Of a stretch of 10,085 nt of DNA, positions 1 through 5,862 are shown piece after piece. The stretch is taken from assembly GCA_017743585.1 (NCBI GenBank), contig JAGHYP010000082.1:1-10085 (forward strand), in the 5' to 3' direction. The translations under genes were made by a program, and so were the position numbers. The DNA is from Chloroflexota bacterium (GTDB lineage: Bacteria > Chloroflexota > Anaerolineae > Aggregatilineales > UBA2796). The first letter of the stretch is position 1; every line of letters begins with the position of its first letter. The notes below the pieces were generated by a model. It made no database searches. It was not told the origin of the DNA and was given only the letters and a program-made list of their open reading frames with translations.

Positions 1-518
1 CGCTAGGGCAGTACGATGTGATCGGCATGTGGCACGCGATCGAGCATCTACCTGCCGCATGGGACGTGCTGGCTGAGGCGGCGAGACATCTGACGCCCGA
101 TGGCATCCTGATCGTCGCCGCGCCCAACCCGCAAGCGCTGACCTTCGAGCTGTTCAAGGCGCGCTGGGGCTACCTTGACGCGCCGCGCCATATTTATCTG
201 TTGCCCATTGCGCTCGTCGAGCGCGTTGCGCGCCAGAGCGGCTTGACGCCGATCCTGCGCAGCACCAACAACGCTGAAGCGCGCTGGCACAACTACGCGG
301 CATGGCGCAGCAGCCTGATCAACCTGATCGGCCTGCAGCGCGTCCGAGCGATGCTTGGCTTGCCGCGCAGCGCTGAGCAGCCGCGTTCGCGCAGCTCGCG
401 CTTGAGAGCGCGCCTATTTCGCCTCGCCCTAAGCGCGCTGATCGTGGCAGCCGCGCCTCTTGAGCGCACGGGCGCGCGCGGCAGCACCTACACGCTCATC
501 TTCAGGAAGCCTGCATGA
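1..518 (+). CDS. SAM-dependent class I methyltransferase, C-terminal part
   Basis: This is the C-terminal part of a class I SAM-dependent methyltransferase of the Methyltransf_23 type. The 5' end lies outside the window: the frame is open from base 3, and the residues before the GTG at 18 (LGQYD) already fit the family, so that GTG is internal. Visible motifs are YDVIGMWHAIEHL, which matches the family strand-4 pattern (D-x-I-x-x-W/F-H-x-x-E-H), then VAAPNP and the downstream W-G-Y-L-D-A-P-R-H block. The tail has a hydrophobic helix and ends in the usual G-x-T-Y-T-L-I-F-R-K strand. The SAM-binding glycine loop is not in the window. The stop overlaps the next gene's start (ATGA, 515-518), so the two are translationally coupled. 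The neighbouring glycosyltransferase suggests action on a sugar or lipid-linked glycan precursor, but the substrate cannot be read from sequence. Confidence 0.85.
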   Translation, partial: LGQYDVIGMWHAIEHLPAAWDVLAEAARHLTPDGILIVAAPNPQALTFELFKARWGYLDAPRHIYLLPIALVERVARQSGLTPILRSTNNAEARWHNYAAWRSSLINLIGLQRVRAMLGLPRSAEQPRSRSSRLRARLFRLALSALIVAAAPLERTGARGSTYTLIFRKPA

Positions 519-1576
519 ACGCGCCTGAGTTCACCATCGTGATTCCGACGCGGAATGGCGAGCGCTACCTCAGCGCAACTATCGAGAGTGTGCTGGCGCA
601 GCGCTACCCGCACTGGCGGCTGCACATCCTTGAGAGCGGCTCAACCGATGGCACGGTCGCGCTCGTGCAGCGCTATTTGAGCGATCCGCGCATCGCGTTG
701 CACAGCACGCCTGCCGATCAGCCGCCTTTGGATATCATCGGCAACTGGGCGCGCATTTTACAGCTCGATCTGAGCGACTATTTGACCATTCTCGGGCATG
801 ATGACCTGCTTGGCGCGGACTTTCTATCAGAGATCGCGGCGCTAATCGCAGCTGAGCCGAGCGCCTCGCTATGGGTGACGCATTTTTACCTGATCGATAG
901 CGAGGGCGCGCTGATCCGCCCTTGCAGAGCCTTGCCGGCGCGCTTGGACGCCGACGCGTATCTGCTAGGGCTACACATGCGCCGCTTCGAGAGCTATGCC
1001 ACAGGTTACGTCATGCGCAGCGCAGACTACGTGCGGCTCGGCGGCATTCCTCCGCTGCGCAACTTGCTTTACGCCGATTTACTCCTGTGGTATCGCCTGA
1101 GCAGCTTGAGCTACCTCGCCTGCAGCCCGCGCTACGCTTTCAGCTATCGCGTTCACGCGCAAAGCATGTCTTTTGCGATGCCGCTGAGCGATTGGTACAC
1201 CGCCTCTGAGGAGTACCTGCGGGCGCTGGAGACGAGCGAACATTTCAAGGTCGAGGCGCATCGCAAGGCGGCATACGCTTGCATTTCATTCGCGCTCAAG
1301 CGCGCTTTCTACCGCAATTTAGCGAAGTTGATCGCCGAAGGCGATGCTGCGCAACGCCGCGAGTTCGAGCGGGTGCGCCGTGAGATCTCAGCGCGCGCTG
1401 CGCAGGCAGGCATCACGAGCTACTACGATTGGCGCAGCGCGCTCCTCAGGCTGATGGCGTATTTGCCAAGCCGCCGCCTGCGCCGTGCCTTGATAGCGAG
1501 CCTCGTGCGCGTCAGGCGCTCGGCTCAACGCGCTCAAGCGGATCGAAGTCGCCCTTCAAGCGCGGATCGCCAGTGA
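515..1576 (+). CDS. Family 2 (GT-A fold) glycosyltransferase
   Basis: This is a 353-residue glycosyltransferase that would move a sugar from a nucleotide-sugar donor to a glycan or lipid acceptor on the cytoplasmic side. The N terminus is a textbook GT2 start: FTIVIPTRNGERYLSATIES at residues 6-25, then LESGSTDGT at 39-47, where the Asp binds the nucleotide. The metal-binding DxD equivalent is L-G-H-D-D-L-L around residues 93-99 (D96-D97). YADLLLWYRL near residue 186 fits the position of the catalytic base and acceptor helix. The C-terminal ~130 residues are helical and basic with no clear membrane segment. The ATG at 515 overlaps the upstream methyltransferase stop, which supports both the start and a shared transcript. 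The gene is probably the last of a glycan cluster that begins outside the window. Sugar specificity is unknown. Confidence 0.9.
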   Translation: MNAPEFTIVIPTRNGERYLSATIESVLAQRYPHWRLHILESGSTDGTVALVQRYLSDPRIALHSTPADQPPLDIIGNWARILQLDLSDYLTILGHDDLLGADFLSEIAALIAAEPSASLWVTHFYLIDSEGALIRPCRALPARLDADAYLLGLHMRRFESYATGYVMRSADYVRLGGIPPLRNLLYADLLLWYRLSSLSYLACSPRYAFSYRVHAQSMSFAMPLSDWYTASEEYLRALETSEHFKVEAHRKAAYACISFALKRAFYRNLAKLIAEGDAAQRREFERVRREISARAAQAGITSYYDWRSALLRLMAYLPSRRLRRALIASLVRVRRSAQRAQADRSRPSSADRQ

Positions 1577-1662
1577 TTGTGCTGCGCGCGCCACGCCAAA
1601 GATGCCTGATTCGCGTTGAGACCCGCGGAAAGTTTCGTTGAGGGTCGCGTGCGGGGCCGAAT

Positions 1663-1686
1663 TGATCAGGGCAAATGATCAGGGCA
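1663..1686. repeat. Tandem TGATCAGGGCA repeat in the convergent gap
   Basis: The 102-bp gap between the convergent glycosyltransferase and thiD genes contains TGATCAGGGCA twice, at 1663-1673 and 1676-1686, separated by AA. The second copy runs into the last codons of thiD. Each TGATCA is itself a palindrome, so the pair can also form a six-base stem around a seven-base loop. A related sequence occurs at 7133-7149. No run of T follows on either strand, so it does not look like an intrinsic terminator. Apart from this, the gap shows only a weak GACCC/GGGTC inverted repeat (1620-1646). Confidence 0.5.
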
Positions 1687-2473
1687 GCGGCGCGCCGTGG
1701 TCGAGGATCGCGCGCTCGCCCTTGCCAAGCCGCCAATCGGCGGCGGCAGCCAGCGCCGCTTGGACATATGCGCGCGCCGTCTGCACAGCTGCACACAGCG
1801 CCTGACCTTTCGCCAACTCCGCTGTGATGCATGCCGCGAATGTGCAGCCAGCGCCGCGCGGATTATGGACTGGCAAGCGCGGACTCTCGAAGCAGTGCGC
1901 TTGACCCGCTTCCCACAGCACGTCGCAAATTGTATCTTGAGCGAAGTGTCCGCCTTTGATCAGCACAGCGCGCGCGCCGAAGGCAGCCAACGCGCGCGCC
2001 GCTTGGGGCAATTCATCGGCTGAGCGCAACGGCAGGTCAGTCAGCAGGCGCGCCTCATCCAAATTTGGCGTGATCAGGCGCGCGCGTGGGAAGAGCAGCT
2101 GTTTGTAGGCGTCTAACGCCTCAGGCGCGACGATCAAGCGCCCTTTGCCATCTACCAAGACGGGATCGACGACCAAGTTTGGCACGTCAGAGGGCAGAGC
2201 CGCTGCCACGGCTGCTATGATCTCAGCGCTGAGCAGCAGACCACACTTGACGGCATCCGCGCCGAGATCGTTCAGCACGACTCTGATCTGCTGTGCCACG
2301 AAGTCAGGCGGCACGCGTTGAATGGCTGCGACGTGCATCGAGTCCTGCGCCGTCAGCGCGGTGAGCGCCGCCATGCCGTAGACTCGGCGCGCAGCGAAGG
2401 TTTTCAGATCTGCCTGAAGCCCTGCTGCCCCGCTTGAATCTGAGGCAGCGATGGCGAGCGCGCGCGGGATCAT
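1679..2473 (-). CDS. thiD: Hydroxymethylpyrimidine/phosphomethylpyrimidine kinase
   Basis: ThiD phosphorylates HMP and then HMP-phosphate to HMP-pyrophosphate, the pyrimidine half of thiamine. The 264-residue length is normal for this ribokinase-like enzyme. The N terminus carries SDSSGAAGLQADLKTF (residues 11-26), nearly identical to the family signature. Further matches are TAQDS (41-45, HMP pocket), VVDPVLV (101-107), TPNLDEARLL (135-144), IKGGH (172-176) and the anion hole with catalytic Cys in GAGCTF (207-212, C210). The segment CGLL at 77-80 is usually closer to GML, and VDGKG replaces the usual AKSG-like stretch; both are mild departures. The ATG at 2473 overlaps the stop of the upstream M20 gene (ATGA), so thiD is the last gene of the minus-strand operon. 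No TPP riboswitch is visible ahead of it or of the operon. Confidence 0.93.
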   Translation of the reverse strand: MIPRALAIAASDSSGAAGLQADLKTFAARRVYGMAALTALTAQDSMHVAAIQRVPPDFVAQQIRVVLNDLGADAVKCGLLLSAEIIAAVAAALPSDVPNLVVDPVLVDGKGRLIVAPEALDAYKQLLFPRARLITPNLDEARLLTDLPLRSADELPQAARALAAFGARAVLIKGGHFAQDTICDVLWEAGQAHCFESPRLPVHNPRGAGCTFAACITAELAKGQALCAAVQTARAYVQAALAAAADWRLGKGERAILDHGAPLP

Positions 2474-3132
2474 GTGGCAAACGACGCGCCAAGCGCGCAG
2501 TAGCCTTCTGCGGCGCCGAAGGGCTGATCGAGCGCTAGATACTCGTCTGTGATGCGCGCTGCTCTCTCTGAGCCTGCGCCATAGCCGATCGCGAGCAAGC
2601 CGACGCTGGCGGCGTGGCTGCCGTTCGCGCAGAAATTGTAGCGGCCGATCTCAGCCGCCTGTTCCATAGGATGCGCCGAGTCGTTCTGCCGAGCGGCCTG
2701 AAATTTTTTGCCGCGCAAGGGCATGCCCGCGTAGCAGGTGAACGCGCCGATATCAATGCTCGCCTCGGCGCAGAAGGTTGGGTCGGCGGCGGCGAGCGCC
2801 GCAGACAGCGAGCCTTTCACATCGCATGCCTCGCGACCGCGCAGCTTGCCATCGGCGACCACGCCGCCGAACGGATCGCGGCGCCGTGCGCTCAGATCGC
2901 TTGCCGCGACCGTATCCACGTGCGAATCGTAGATGACCGTCGCGCCCTGGCCGCCGCGCAGCGTCCCGATCAAATTGCCGCAGGCGTCCATCTGAACGTC
3001 ATCGCAGCCCAGCTCGCGCATCCAGTGCGCCGTTTGCTCGATCACAGCGCCTTCCTCACCCGCCAGCGATGGAATGCGCACTGGCGATTGCGCAATCGTC
3101 AGAATCTGCTCGCGCCGCGCCTCAGAGAGCAT
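2470..3132 (-). CDS. Internally deleted M20 (ArgE/DapE/YgeY-like) hydrolase, probably inactive
   Basis: This 220-residue protein resembles the two ends of an M20 zinc amidohydrolase of the YgeY/ArgE/DapE type, which normally has about 350-400 residues. The N-terminal half is recognisable: SHVDTV (H71 and D73 region), RDPFGG, DGKLRGR and C-D-V-K-G (D104, the bridging aspartate). At about residues 117-125 it jumps to the C-terminal end: YAGMPLRGKKF, then YNFCANGSHAASVGLLAIGYGAG and TDEYLALDQPFGAAEGY. The dimerisation (lid) domain, the catalytic Glu-Glu pair and the middle metal ligand are missing. The C-terminal A-H-T metal histidine is replaced by Arg (A-R-I, R193). The frame is intact from start to stop. 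ADH ends 3 bases upstream and thiD overlaps the stop. It may be a decaying gene, a repurposed non-catalytic remnant or an assembly error. Confidence 0.8.
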   Translation of the reverse strand: MLSEARREQILTIAQSPVRIPSLAGEEGAVIEQTAHWMRELGCDDVQMDACGNLIGTLRGGQGATVIYDSHVDTVAASDLSARRRDPFGGVVADGKLRGREACDVKGSLSAALAAADPTFCAEASIDIGAFTCYAGMPLRGKKFQAARQNDSAHPMEQAAEIGRYNFCANGSHAASVGLLAIGYGAGSERAARITDEYLALDQPFGAAEGYCALGASFAT

Positions 3133-3135
3133 CCC

Positions 3136-4182
3136 TCATCCCTTCATTTGTGGCATGACCATCGCGCGCACCACGCCGTCGTGATACTCAGCGGCAGCCG
3201 CGAACGCCTCAGCGGCGCGCGTCAGAGGCATTTGGAACTTGCCGAGCGCGTCTAGGTCAACCATACCGCGCTCCGCCAGCGCAATCGCCGCTTCGTAAGT
3301 GTGATTCATCCGCCGCGAGTAAATGATCGTCAGCTCCTTGCGGCGCACTACAGAGGCGGTCAAGGTGAACGAATCTTCCGCAGGGATGCCGACGATGATC
3401 ACTCTGCCGCCGTTGCGCGCCGCCAGAGCGCACTGATTAGCAGTTTCCGTCACCCATGCCGCCTCAAAGGCGACGTCCACGCCGCGCTTATTGGTCGTGC
3501 GAAGCACTTCTTGGATAAGATCGACCTGCTCGATGTTCAGGCAGTAGTCGGCGCCGAAGTTCGCCGCCATATCCAAGCGCCATACGTGGCGATCTGCGGC
3601 GAAGATGCGCCGCGCGCCCGCCAAGCGCGCTAAACGCACGCACAGCAAGCCGATCGCCCCGCAGCCGATCACCAAAACGTCTTCGCCGTGCTGCACAGCG
3701 CCTAGCCGCGCCGCGTGCAGCGCCACGCCGAGCGGTTCCAACAAGGCAGCGCCGACATCGCTGATTGAGTCCGGCACTGGCACCACCGCGCGCGCAGGAT
3801 GCACCATGCGCTCTCGCAGCGCGCCATGCTGCGGGAAGTAGCCTATGAACTTCAGGTTCAAGCACAAGTGATGCTGCCCGCGCCAGCAGAACTCGCATTG
3901 CAGGCACGGTATGGCAGGATCAATGGCGACGCGCTGCCCAACGCGCAAGTGCGCGGGCGCATCCGCGCCCAGTGCAAGAATCACGCCGCTCGCCTCATGC
4001 CCTAGCACAATTGGCTCGTCGCTGCGCACGCCGCCGATGTTGCCGAGCAAATATGTGTGCAGGTCGCTCCCGCAAATGCCGACCGCGCTGACTGCGATCA
4101 GCACCTCGCCCGCCCCCGGCTCGGCATCCGCCACCTCGCGCACGCGGATATCGCGCACGCCGTGAAGGAAAGCCGCTCGCAT
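3136..4182 (-). CDS. Zinc-dependent medium-chain alcohol/polyol dehydrogenase
   Basis: This cytoplasmic NAD-dependent oxidoreductase of the medium-chain family resembles sorbitol, threonine and related polyol dehydrogenases. Numbering is from the ATG at 4182 (348 residues, normal length). Catalytic zinc ligands are C37 (GICGSDLH), H62-E63 (GHEASG) and E149 (LEPLGVALHA). The structural zinc cysteines C93, C96, C99 and C107 are all present. The Rossmann motif is GCGAIG at 173-178, and D197 at the end of the second strand favours NAD over NADP. The substrate cannot be named. The ATG shares its A with the cupin stop (TGATG); a GTG one codon upstream at 4185 is the alternative. AGGAG at 4189-4185 is very close to either start, as expected for coupled translation. 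The M20 gene begins 3 bases after this stop. Confidence 0.9.
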   Translation of the reverse strand: MRAAFLHGVRDIRVREVADAEPGAGEVLIAVSAVGICGSDLHTYLLGNIGGVRSDEPIVLGHEASGVILALGADAPAHLRVGQRVAIDPAIPCLQCEFCWRGQHHLCLNLKFIGYFPQHGALRERMVHPARAVVPVPDSISDVGAALLEPLGVALHAARLGAVQHGEDVLVIGCGAIGLLCVRLARLAGARRIFAADRHVWRLDMAANFGADYCLNIEQVDLIQEVLRTTNKRGVDVAFEAAWVTETANQCALAARNGGRVIIVGIPAEDSFTLTASVVRRKELTIIYSRRMNHTYEAAIALAERGMVDLDALGKFQMPLTRAAEAFAAAAEYHDGVVRAMVMPQMKG

Positions 4183-4607
4183 CACTCCTTTGCTTCAGGC
4201 TCGGCTTTGCGCTCGGGCACAGCGCACGCATCGAGCTGTGCCCGCCTCGACGGCACGATGCACAAGAAAGTCAATGGCTCATCGCCGATGTTCACGAACT
4301 GGTGGCGTTCCCAGCCTGCTACATAAATCACATCGCCAGCGCTGACCTCCTCGTAGCGCTCGCCCAGCAAGACTCGCGCGCGCCCATGCATAATCAGCAC
4401 GCCGTGATCGTGCGCGTGATGGTCTAAGTTCGACGCCTGCCCGACAGGAATCGTGAAGTAGCGCAGCGCAAAGTGCGGCGCGCCATCCGCCTCGCCGATC
4501 AAGACTTGCTTCGTGGCAGAAGCGCCTTCGGCGCCGTAGCGCTCGATTGCCACGCCTTCCCATTCCCAAAACGGCGCCTCGCCCTTGCGCCTACGCACCA
4601 CGCCCAT
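4182..4607 (-). CDS. Single-domain cupin protein
   Basis: This 141-residue protein is a single double-stranded beta-helix cupin. Motif 1 is visible as D-H-H-A-H-D-H-G-V-L-I-M-H-G-R-A-R-V (residues 62-79), with H64 and H66 as the likely metal ligands. The usual motif 1 glutamate position is Gly (G69). Motif 2 is GDVIYVAGWERHQFVNIG (91-108), giving H102. The C-terminal ~20 residues are charged and likely disordered. Its substrate is unknown. Being first in an operon with a zinc dehydrogenase and an M20 hydrolase, it may be a small-molecule isomerase, a dioxygenase-like enzyme or a ligand sensor. The ATG at 4607 is chosen because AGGAG lies 8 bases upstream (4620-4616). The stop overlaps the dehydrogenase start, so the two are coupled. 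Confidence 0.85.
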   Translation of the reverse strand: MGVVRRRKGEAPFWEWEGVAIERYGAEGASATKQVLIGEADGAPHFALRYFTIPVGQASNLDHHAHDHGVLIMHGRARVLLGERYEEVSAGDVIYVAGWERHQFVNIGDEPLTFLCIVPSRRAQLDACAVPERKAEPEAKE

Positions 4608-4615
4608 CCCTCAGA

Positions 4616-4620
4616 CTCCT
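4616..4620 (-). promoter_or_regulatory. Ribosome binding site of the cupin gene
   Basis: AGGAG on the minus strand ends 8 bases before the ATG at 4607. It is the best-placed Shine-Dalgarno sequence of this operon and fixes the start of its first gene. Confidence 0.7.
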
Positions 4621-4653
4621 TTGCACGAAGTTGCAACGCTCGCACATTTGCAC
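4621..4653 (-). promoter_or_regulatory. Cluster of GTGCAA/GTTGCAAC motifs upstream of the cupin operon
   Basis: The 70-bp gap before the operon carries three related words. On the plus strand they are TTGCAC (4621-4626), the 8-base palindrome GTTGCAAC (4630-4637) and TTGCAC (4648-4653). They sit directly upstream of the cupin ribosome site, where an operator would lie. No convincing -10/-35 pair was found in this gap, so the operon may instead be read through from the membrane-protein gene upstream. A regulator-binding role is an inference from repetition and position. Confidence 0.3.
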
Positions 4654-4677
4654 AGAACTACAGCGTGATAGTTATCC

Positions 4678-5715
4678 CTAGCGCAATATGCCGTAATCCG
4701 AGAGATTGACATCGCCATCTCTTGGCTTGCGCTTGCGCGGCTGTGGCATCAGCGCGCCGATCGCCATCAGCAAAAGCGCGATGCCCGCTGCGCCGCCGCC
4801 GTAGGTCAGGAAGCCTCTGCTGATGCGTGAGAAGGCGCGCTGCAGCACCTGATCGAGCGCAGCGCTATCCCGCAGACCTATTTCAGCGAAGGCTGTGTTG
4901 ACATTGGCTGAGAAGATGCTATTGGCAGCGCCTGTCAGCAACGCAATGCCGAGCAGCAACACAGGCAGCGCTGGGATGAGCAGCGTGACGCCCAGCGTTG
5001 TCCAGAGTCCTTTTGTAGAGCGCGCAGTCAGCGCGCTTATGAACAGCCAAGCGAAGAAAGTTCCCATCAGCAGCGAGAGCCCGCCGCCGCTCACGACCGT
5101 TTGCACTGGATTGCCCAGCAATGCGCCGCTTTGCGTGTTAGGCGGGATCGGCTCGATGATAGTCTGAAAATCGGGCAGGCGCTCGATGAGACGCTGCAAG
5201 TTCTGGCGCACTTCGGCCGTCAATTGCTGAGCTAGCTCATCAGCTGGCGGGCAGGTCGGCGAGGTGAAATCGGTTTGCAGCGTGTGGGGGCTGCACGGCG
5301 GCAAACTCTTGACCAAGACGTCAGCAAGAGTGTTGATCTGCTCGGCGCTCAGGCCGCGCTTCAGCGGTCGCAAGTCCCATGCGAGCGTCAGGCCGCGCGA
5401 TGGGTCTTCGAGGTAATCGAACACGGCGTTGATGTTGCGCAGCACTTCATCGCGCACGTAACTTGGCGAGACCGCTTCTTGGATCGCTTGCTCAAAGGCG
5501 CGTGTCACGGCAGGGTCAAGCCCTGTGCCGCCAAGCTTTAGCTCTGGAGCGAGATTGCCGCTGAGCAGCGCGCTGTAGATCTCCTCAGCGCTGAACAGGT
5601 CAGCGTAGAAATTGCGATCCAACAGCCACGAGCTGACCGAGGCTATCAGCAAGCCGCAGAAGGCGAGCGGCAGGAAGATGAACACGAACACAAACAGAGC
5701 TAGACACGAGCGCAC
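4678..5715 (-). CDS. Four-helix membrane protein with a large extracytoplasmic domain, unknown function
   Basis: I do not recognise a named family. Numbering is from the GTG at 5715 (345 residues). A strong hydrophobic helix spans residues ~6-29, followed by a polar, helical domain of about 180 residues. Three further membrane segments lie at ~212-230, ~240-263 and ~305-323, and the tail is basic (PRKRKPRDGD). The soluble domain has D-R-N-F-Y-A-D-L-F-S just after helix 1 and two cysteines (S-L-P-P-C and P-T-C-P-P, about C141 and C155) that could form a disulfide outside the cell. Similar N-terminal-helix proteins occur in Chloroflexota, as far as I recall. The GTG at 5715 is preferred because GGGAG lies 8 bases upstream; a GTG at 5763 adds 16 residues but has no good ribosome site. 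The gene is divergent from the thiolase and ends 70 bp before the cupin. Confidence 0.75.
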   Translation of the reverse strand: MRSCLALFVFVFIFLPLAFCGLLIASVSSWLLDRNFYADLFSAEEIYSALLSGNLAPELKLGGTGLDPAVTRAFEQAIQEAVSPSYVRDEVLRNINAVFDYLEDPSRGLTLAWDLRPLKRGLSAEQINTLADVLVKSLPPCSPHTLQTDFTSPTCPPADELAQQLTAEVRQNLQRLIERLPDFQTIIEPIPPNTQSGALLGNPVQTVVSGGGLSLLMGTFFAWLFISALTARSTKGLWTTLGVTLLIPALPVLLLGIALLTGAANSIFSANVNTAFAEIGLRDSAALDQVLQRAFSRISRGFLTYGGGAAGIALLLMAIGALMPQPRKRKPRDGDVNLSDYGILR

Positions 5716-5723
5716 TGGCGATA

Positions 5724-5728
5724 CTCCC
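5724..5728 (-). promoter_or_regulatory. Ribosome binding site deciding the start of the membrane protein
   Basis: GGGAG on the minus strand is 8 bases before the GTG at 5715. It favours this start over the GTG at 5763, whose upstream sequence (GCGCGGCAAG) is a poor site. A weak promoter-like pair on the same strand (TTGCAA at 5782-5777, then 17 bases, then TAGGCT) would start RNA downstream of 5763 and agrees with the shorter protein. Confidence 0.5.
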
Positions 5729-5809
5729 GAGCTGACGTGCGCTGCACAGCCTAAGCCTAGCACCTTGCCGCGCCATTTGCAACTCGTGGAGAAAACTCCC
5801 GCTCGCAGC

Positions 5810-5815
5810 TATAAT
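5810..5815 (+). promoter_or_regulatory. -10 element (TATAAT) of the thiolase promoter
   Basis: A perfect TATAAT lies 48 bases before the thiolase ATG in the divergent gap. The predicted RNA start is near 5822, which gives a leader of about 40 bases. The hexamer at the -35 position (TGGAGA, 5787-5792, spacing 17) is a poor match, so the promoter may depend on an activator or a different sigma region. Confidence 0.5.
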
Positions 5816-5829
5816 CAAGCTGACGTTTG

Positions 5830-5843
5830 AATGCCTAGGCATT
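5830..5843. promoter_or_regulatory. 14-bp perfect palindrome, candidate operator in the thiolase leader
   Basis: AATGCCTAGGCATT is a perfect inverted repeat with no spacer. It sits between the predicted RNA start (about 5822) and the ribosome site (5844-5853) of the thiolase gene, a classic place for a repressor to act. A palindrome without a loop makes a poor hairpin, so a protein-binding site is more likely than a terminator or attenuator. A regulator of fatty-acid degradation would be a natural guess, but no regulator gene is in the window. Confidence 0.4.
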
Positions 5844-5853
5844 GAGGTGAGGT
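5844..5853 (+). promoter_or_regulatory. Ribosome binding site of the thiolase
   Basis: GAGGTGAGGT is purine-rich and contains two overlapping Shine-Dalgarno-like words. It ends 9 bases before the ATG at 5863 and supports that start. Confidence 0.65.
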
Positions 5854-5862
5854 CTTTACAAG

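Noticed and set aside
18..20. GTG at 18 as the start of the methyltransferase
   Set aside because: The residues before it continue the family motif in the same frame, and the protein would lack its SAM-binding part; the gene must start upstream of the window.
1620..1646. GACCC/GGGTC inverted repeat as a terminator for the glycosyltransferase
   Set aside because: Only a 5-bp stem with a 17-base loop and no T run on either side.
1577..1678. RNA gene or riboswitch in the gap next to thiD
   Set aside because: The gap is at the 3' end of thiD, and no TPP-riboswitch core (such as CUGAGA) is seen there or ahead of the operon.
2614..3255. Long open plus-strand frame (213 codons) over the M20 gene
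   Set aside because: It lies antisense to a gene with clear family motifs and has an Arg/Ala-rich composition typical of shadow frames in GC-rich DNA.
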